Below are positions 60,506 to 64,000 of a stretch of 64,000 nucleotides of DNA, one piece after another. The notes under the pieces were generated by a model, which did no database searches, was not told where the DNA came from, and saw only the letters and a list, made by a program, of their open reading frames with translations. The stretch spans positions 1 through 64,000 of the forward strand of contig JAFZZK010000005.1 of assembly GCA_017615795.1 (NCBI GenBank), given 5' to 3'. The position numbers and the translations under genes were made by a program. How positions within the stretch are numbered: position 1 is the first letter of the stretch; every line of letters starts with the position of its first letter. This stretch comes from Bacteroidales bacterium (GTDB lineage Bacteria; Bacteroidota; Bacteroidia; Bacteroidales; WCHB1-69).

Positions 60506-63415
60506 ATGGCGAATATTATGGACATGAAATGGTGGAAACCTATTAAAAGGACGCTTCTGTGGCTCCTGCTAATTTGTGTATGCCCTGCCTATGCACAGAA
60601 GGCAAATTCCGTGCTGGCGAAGATGACGTTAGAGGAGAAGATTGCGCAGTTGATGATTGTGCGCGTCAGCTCCACGGGCACACCCGAGGAGACAGCCAAG
60701 ATGTTGGCCGACATCGAGCGTTACCAGCCCGGCGGCGTCTGTTTCTTCAAGGGAGGCCCCATGCGGGAGGCACATCTCACCCAACAAATGCAACGCCTGA
60801 GCAAAGTGCCTTTGTTCGTTTCCATCGACGGCGAATGGGGCCCCGCCATGCGCCTCGACAGCTGCACTGCATTCCCACGCCAAATGACCCTCGGCGCCCT
60901 CGCCCCCCAAAACGACTACCTCATCTACCTGATGGGCTACGAGGTGGCCAACCAATGCAACGCCATCGGTGTAAACCTCAACTTCGCTCCCTGCATCGAT
61001 GTCAACAACAACCCCAACAACCCAGTCATCAACAGCCGCTCCTTCGGTGAAAACTGCGAGAAGGTGGTCAACAAGGCATCCCTGTACCTCCAAGGCATGC
61101 AGGCCGGCGGCATCACCGGCTGTATCAAACATTTCCCCGGCCACGGCGACACCGAGACCGACTCGCATCTCGGCCTGCCGACCATCCACAAGAGCCGTGC
61201 TCAGCTCGAAGAGACAGAACTCTTCCCCTATCGGCGCATGCTCTCCCGCAATCCCGAAATGGTGATGGTGGCACACCTGCACATCCCCGCCCTTGACAAC
61301 AGCCACAAGTCCGTGTCTTCCCTATCCCAGCCTATTGTCACAGGTCTCCTGAAAGAGGAGCTGGGCTACTCGGGCTTGGTTATCACGGATGGATTAGAGA
61401 TGAAGGGCGTGCGCAACAGCAACCGTTTTGAGGGCGACATCGAGATACGCGCACTGCTCGCGGGCAACGACTTGTTACTCTTGCCCGGAGAGACCGGCAA
61501 GGTTATCCAAGCCATCAAAGATGCCGTGGACAGCGGCATCGTGCCTATGTCACTCATCGATGAACGATGCCTGCGCGTGCTCTCCTTCAAGGAGATGAAA
61601 GGCTTTTGGAACGCTCCCCCTCTGGACTTCTCGTCCATTCGCACACGCATGAATCTCGCATCGAGCGAATCCCTTAACGAGCTATTGGAGACCAAGGCGT
61701 TGACCCTTGTAAAAAACGAGAGTGTCCTGCCCATATCACCCAATGCAGCACTCAACAACGAAGTGGCCGTACTCTGCATTGGCAGAGAAGAATATAAAGA
61801 GCAATACCGCAAAGCAGCCGACAACTACAACTTGACTTTTTATGGGTTGCCTAAAAAATACACCAAGGATTATGCCGTGATGACGACAAAGCTGCAGAAT
61901 TACAAGTCCGTCATCGTGCTCTTTGGCGGTTCCAACCAAATGGCAGGTTCCGGCTATGGTGTGGACAGCAAGGTGGCCGAATACTTGCGCACCTTGGCGC
62001 GCAACAAGCCAACCATACTGGTCCACCTTGGCAATCCATACGCCCTCGACCAATTGGGCACCACCGCACCCTTCAAGGCGGTGATGGTTGCTTACCAATT
62101 CACACCTACCACAGTTCAATCGGCACTGAAAGCCTGTTTCGGGGAGATCCAGTGCGAGGGGATGCTGCCCGTTTCCACCAAGGAGTACCCTTCCGGCACG
62201 GGACTGGGTGCCCCGAATGAGCTGCAGGAATTCTCCGCACTGCCGCAATCCGTCACCAATCGTCTTGACAAACTGCTGACCGACGGCATCAAAGACCATG
62301 TCTACCCCAGTTGTGCAGTGGTTGCACTCAAGGACGGCAAGCCCATCTATCAGAAGGCTTTCGGGAACCTGACGTACGACACCAAGACCCCCGCGACATT
62401 GGAGACCCTGTACGATGTGGCCTCGCTCACGAAAGCCGCAGCCACCACGCTCGCGGTGATGAGACTCTACGACGAGTACCATTTCAAACTCACCGACAGC
62501 ATCGGAAAATATCTGCCATACCTGAGAAGGACAAACAAGGAGGCCATCACCATCGGCGAGCTGCTGACACACACGTCAGGCCTGCCCGCCTTCATCCCAT
62601 TCTACAAAGACATACAAGGGAAAACCGCTTATTTCCAGAAAACGAAAAGTCCCGATTATGACGTCAAGGTGGCCGATGACCTCTACCTGTTGACCACATA
62701 CCCCGACTCCGTCCGATACAAGGTGGCTCATTGCAAGTTAGGGGCCAAAAAATATGTCTACAGCGATCTCAATTTCTTGTTGCTCAAAGACATGGTGGAA
62801 ACGCTCACAGGTCAACCCATAGAGAAGTATCTTATGGAAAACATATATGAACCTATGGGGCTGACGCACACTTGTTTCAATCCGTTAGACAAGGGGTTTG
62901 ACAAGGACCATATCGCACCCACGGAAAACGACACCGAGTTTCGGAAGCAGGTGGTGCAAGGATACGTCCACGACCAGACCGCGGCGCTGATGAACGGCAA
63001 TGCGGGCAATGCAGGCCTCTTCACGACCGCGCCCGAACTGGGGGCCATTTTCCAGATGCTGTTGGACGGCGGCACTTACCATGGCATCCGTTTCTTTGCC
63101 GAAGAGACGGTACGCCTCTTCACATCGGCATACCCCATGCACGACTGCAATGTGCGCGGTCTGGGCTACCACACGCCCAAGCATGGCGGGGCAAGCTCCA
63201 TCGTGCCGGAAGCCGCCAACAAGGAGACCTTTGGCCACCAGGGCTTCACAGGCATCGTGGCATGGTGCGATCCTGCCGAGAAATTAACCTTCGTATTCCT
63301 CTCCAATCGCGTCTATCCAGACTGCTATCCCAACAAATTGTCGCAAAGCCGCATCCGTCTCAAGTCACACGAACTGATTTATGAGGGAGTGGAAATGATA
63401 AAAAACAAAGATTGA
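60506..63415 (+). CDS. GH3 beta-N-acetylhexosaminidase fused to a serine hydrolase (beta-lactamase fold)
   Basis: 969 residues, signal peptide 1-30. The N-terminal GH3 domain has the NagZ-type catalytic loop KHFPGHGDTETDSHLGLP (His213, Asp215) and nucleophile Asp295 in ITDGLEMKG. A second alpha/beta domain spans about 390-590. The C-terminal beta-lactamase/transpeptidase-like domain has SLTK (Ser640, Lys643), YSDLN (Tyr752) and FGHQGFTG (His911). It would cut muropeptide glycosides and act on a peptide or ester. The fusion is known in Bacteroidota. tsaB starts 4 bp after the stop. Confidence 0.93.
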   Translation: MANIMDMKWWKPIKRTLLWLLLICVCPAYAQKANSVLAKMTLEEKIAQLMIVRVSSTGTPEETAKMLADIERYQPGGVCFFKGGPMREAHLTQQMQRLSKVPLFVSIDGEWGPAMRLDSCTAFPRQMTLGALAPQNDYLIYLMGYEVANQCNAIGVNLNFAPCIDVNNNPNNPVINSRSFGENCEKVVNKASLYLQGMQAGGITGCIKHFPGHGDTETDSHLGLPTIHKSRAQLEETELFPYRRMLSRNPEMVMVAHLHIPALDNSHKSVSSLSQPIVTGLLKEELGYSGLVITDGLEMKGVRNSNRFEGDIEIRALLAGNDLLLLPGETGKVIQAIKDAVDSGIVPMSLIDERCLRVLSFKEMKGFWNAPPLDFSSIRTRMNLASSESLNELLETKALTLVKNESVLPISPNAALNNEVAVLCIGREEYKEQYRKAADNYNLTFYGLPKKYTKDYAVMTTKLQNYKSVIVLFGGSNQMAGSGYGVDSKVAEYLRTLARNKPTILVHLGNPYALDQLGTTAPFKAVMVAYQFTPTTVQSALKACFGEIQCEGMLPVSTKEYPSGTGLGAPNELQEFSALPQSVTNRLDKLLTDGIKDHVYPSCAVVALKDGKPIYQKAFGNLTYDTKTPATLETLYDVASLTKAAATTLAVMRLYDEYHFKLTDSIGKYLPYLRRTNKEAITIGELLTHTSGLPAFIPFYKDIQGKTAYFQKTKSPDYDVKVADDLYLLTTYPDSVRYKVAHCKLGAKKYVYSDLNFLLLKDMVETLTGQPIEKYLMENIYEPMGLTHTCFNPLDKGFDKDHIAPTENDTEFRKQVVQGYVHDQTAALMNGNAGNAGLFTTAPELGAIFQMLLDGGTYHGIRFFAEETVRLFTSAYPMHDCNVRGLGYHTPKHGGASSIVPEAANKETFGHQGFTGIVAWCDPAEKLTFVFLSNRVYPDCYPNKLSQSRIRLKSHELIYEGVEMIKNKD

Positions 63416-63419
63416 CATC

Positions 63420-64000
63420 ATGAAAGATAATCCCATATTGTTGCACATCGAGACGGCCACGGAGGTTTGTTCTGTCGCGTTATCAGAGGGCAAACGCATT
63501 CTGGCGGTATGCACGTCCAACGACGGCAACTCGCACTCCAAAAACTTGTTGCCGTTCATTGACAGGCTCTTCCACGATGCAGGCTGCACCATTCAGCAAA
63601 AATCCGTTCATGACAGGCTCGGGATTACGCTGCGCGACATCGACGGCGTCTCTGTCAGCATCGGTCCCGGCTCCTATACGGGCCTGCGCATCGGCGTCTC
63701 CACAGCCAAGGGCATTGCCTACGCCCTGAACGTGCCAGTCATGGCAATCGGCACGTTAGAGAGTATCGCCAACGGTGCCCGCATGAGGATGTTCCCTGAT
63801 GCTGATGATTTCATTGTCCCCAAAGGGACACCGATTGTACCCATGATCGACGCGCGGCGCATGGAGGTCTATACAGCCCAATATGACGAGAACCTGAACG
63901 AGTTGTCCGCTCCATCCGCCCTCATCGTGAACGAGCATTCTTTCGATGAGCTGCTGTCCAAAGGCCATGTGATATTCTGCGGCAACGGAATGCCCAAATG
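63420..64000 (+). CDS. tsaB: tRNA threonylcarbamoyladenosine protein TsaB (partial, 3' end cut by window)
   Basis: At least 193 residues; no stop before the window edge. Actin-fold scaffold needed with TsaC, TsaD and TsaE for the t6A37 modification of ANN-reading tRNAs. Begins MKDNPILLHIETATEVCSVAL; the signature GPGSYTGLRIGVSTAKGIAYAL is at about 82-103. The insert near 125-140 (MRMFPDADDFIVPKGTP) is longer than in Escherichia coli. ATG at 63420, 4 bp after the GH3 gene stop. Confidence 0.93.
   Translation, partial: MKDNPILLHIETATEVCSVALSEGKRILAVCTSNDGNSHSKNLLPFIDRLFHDAGCTIQQKSVHDRLGITLRDIDGVSVSIGPGSYTGLRIGVSTAKGIAYALNVPVMAIGTLESIANGARMRMFPDADDFIVPKGTPIVPMIDARRMEVYTAQYDENLNELSAPSALIVNEHSFDELLSKGHVIFCGNGMPK

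Overview
The window is a chromosomal segment of a member of the Bacteroidota, most likely order Bacteroidales. The evidence is: a 286-residue Bacteroidota-type primary sigma factor; more than twenty genes preceded by the phylum's -7 promoter element TAnnTTTG at a sensible distance; the gliding/type IX secretion (T9SS) lipoprotein GldD; four extracellular proteins ending in T9SS type A sorting domains; and families typical of the group (S46 dipeptidyl-peptidase, M64 peptidase, a GH3-serine hydrolase fusion, short AMP nucleosidase, NspC). I cannot assign a genus. Most of the window is core genome. I see no prophage, CRISPR array, insertion sequence or integrase.

Layout. 1-3.5 kb: an unidentified edge region, a GlsB/YeaQ membrane protein, a flotillin, and the queuosine pair queC-queF. 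3.5-13.2 kb: a YjgR/DUF853 ATPase, a short TonB C-terminal protein, uvrB, the minus-strand run typA-methyltransferase-folB-aroB, and mreB. 13.2-21.7 kb: a SPOR protein, folD, an M64 peptidase, tRNA-Thr(CGU), the minus-strand run holA-valS-small membrane protein-adenosine kinase-like, and rplU-rpmA. 21.8-30.5 kb (plus strand): htrA, rpoD, gldD, a T9SS-secreted phosphoesterase, a DksA/TraR protein, lspA, an S46 peptidase and radA. 30.5-38.5 kb: pspC-padR, a His-rich zinc-type P-type ATPase, AMP nucleosidase, an outer-membrane barrel, an orphan HSDR_N protein, nspC and a higB-higA toxin-antitoxin pair.

38.5-49 kb is the most accessory-looking part. A membrane-bound LytTR regulator with an extra C-terminal winged helix is divergent from two large fibronectin/adhesin-type T9SS surface proteins (908 and 1655 residues), which look AT-richer than the flanks. 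The intergenic DNA there carries heptamer-phased repeats, two copies of a composite hairpin-plus-heptamer element, and a C10 tract. 49-56.5 kb: an aminotransferase, two lipoproteins, an ExbB-(unknown membrane protein)-ExbD-ExbD operon, another T9SS protein, and a coiled-coil protein with seven 14-residue repeats. 56.6-64 kb: thymidine kinase, pta, a barrel protein with a LolC/E-type permease, a small orphan gene, the GH3-serine hydrolase fusion, and the 5' part of tsaB.

How the genes work together: several belong to one cell-envelope programme. GldD (T9SS), LspA (lipoprotein maturation), a LolC/E-type permease (possible lipoprotein export), HtrA (periplasmic quality control), ExbB/ExbD (proton-driven energy transduction) and the T9SS cargo proteins would act together in building and supplying the outer membrane and cell surface. 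I did not find a clearly new multi-gene system. The best leads are the LytTR/winged-helix regulator beside the adhesins, the uncharacterised third membrane component in the ExbBD operon, the palindromic operator of the metal ATPase, and the heptamer-repeat elements.
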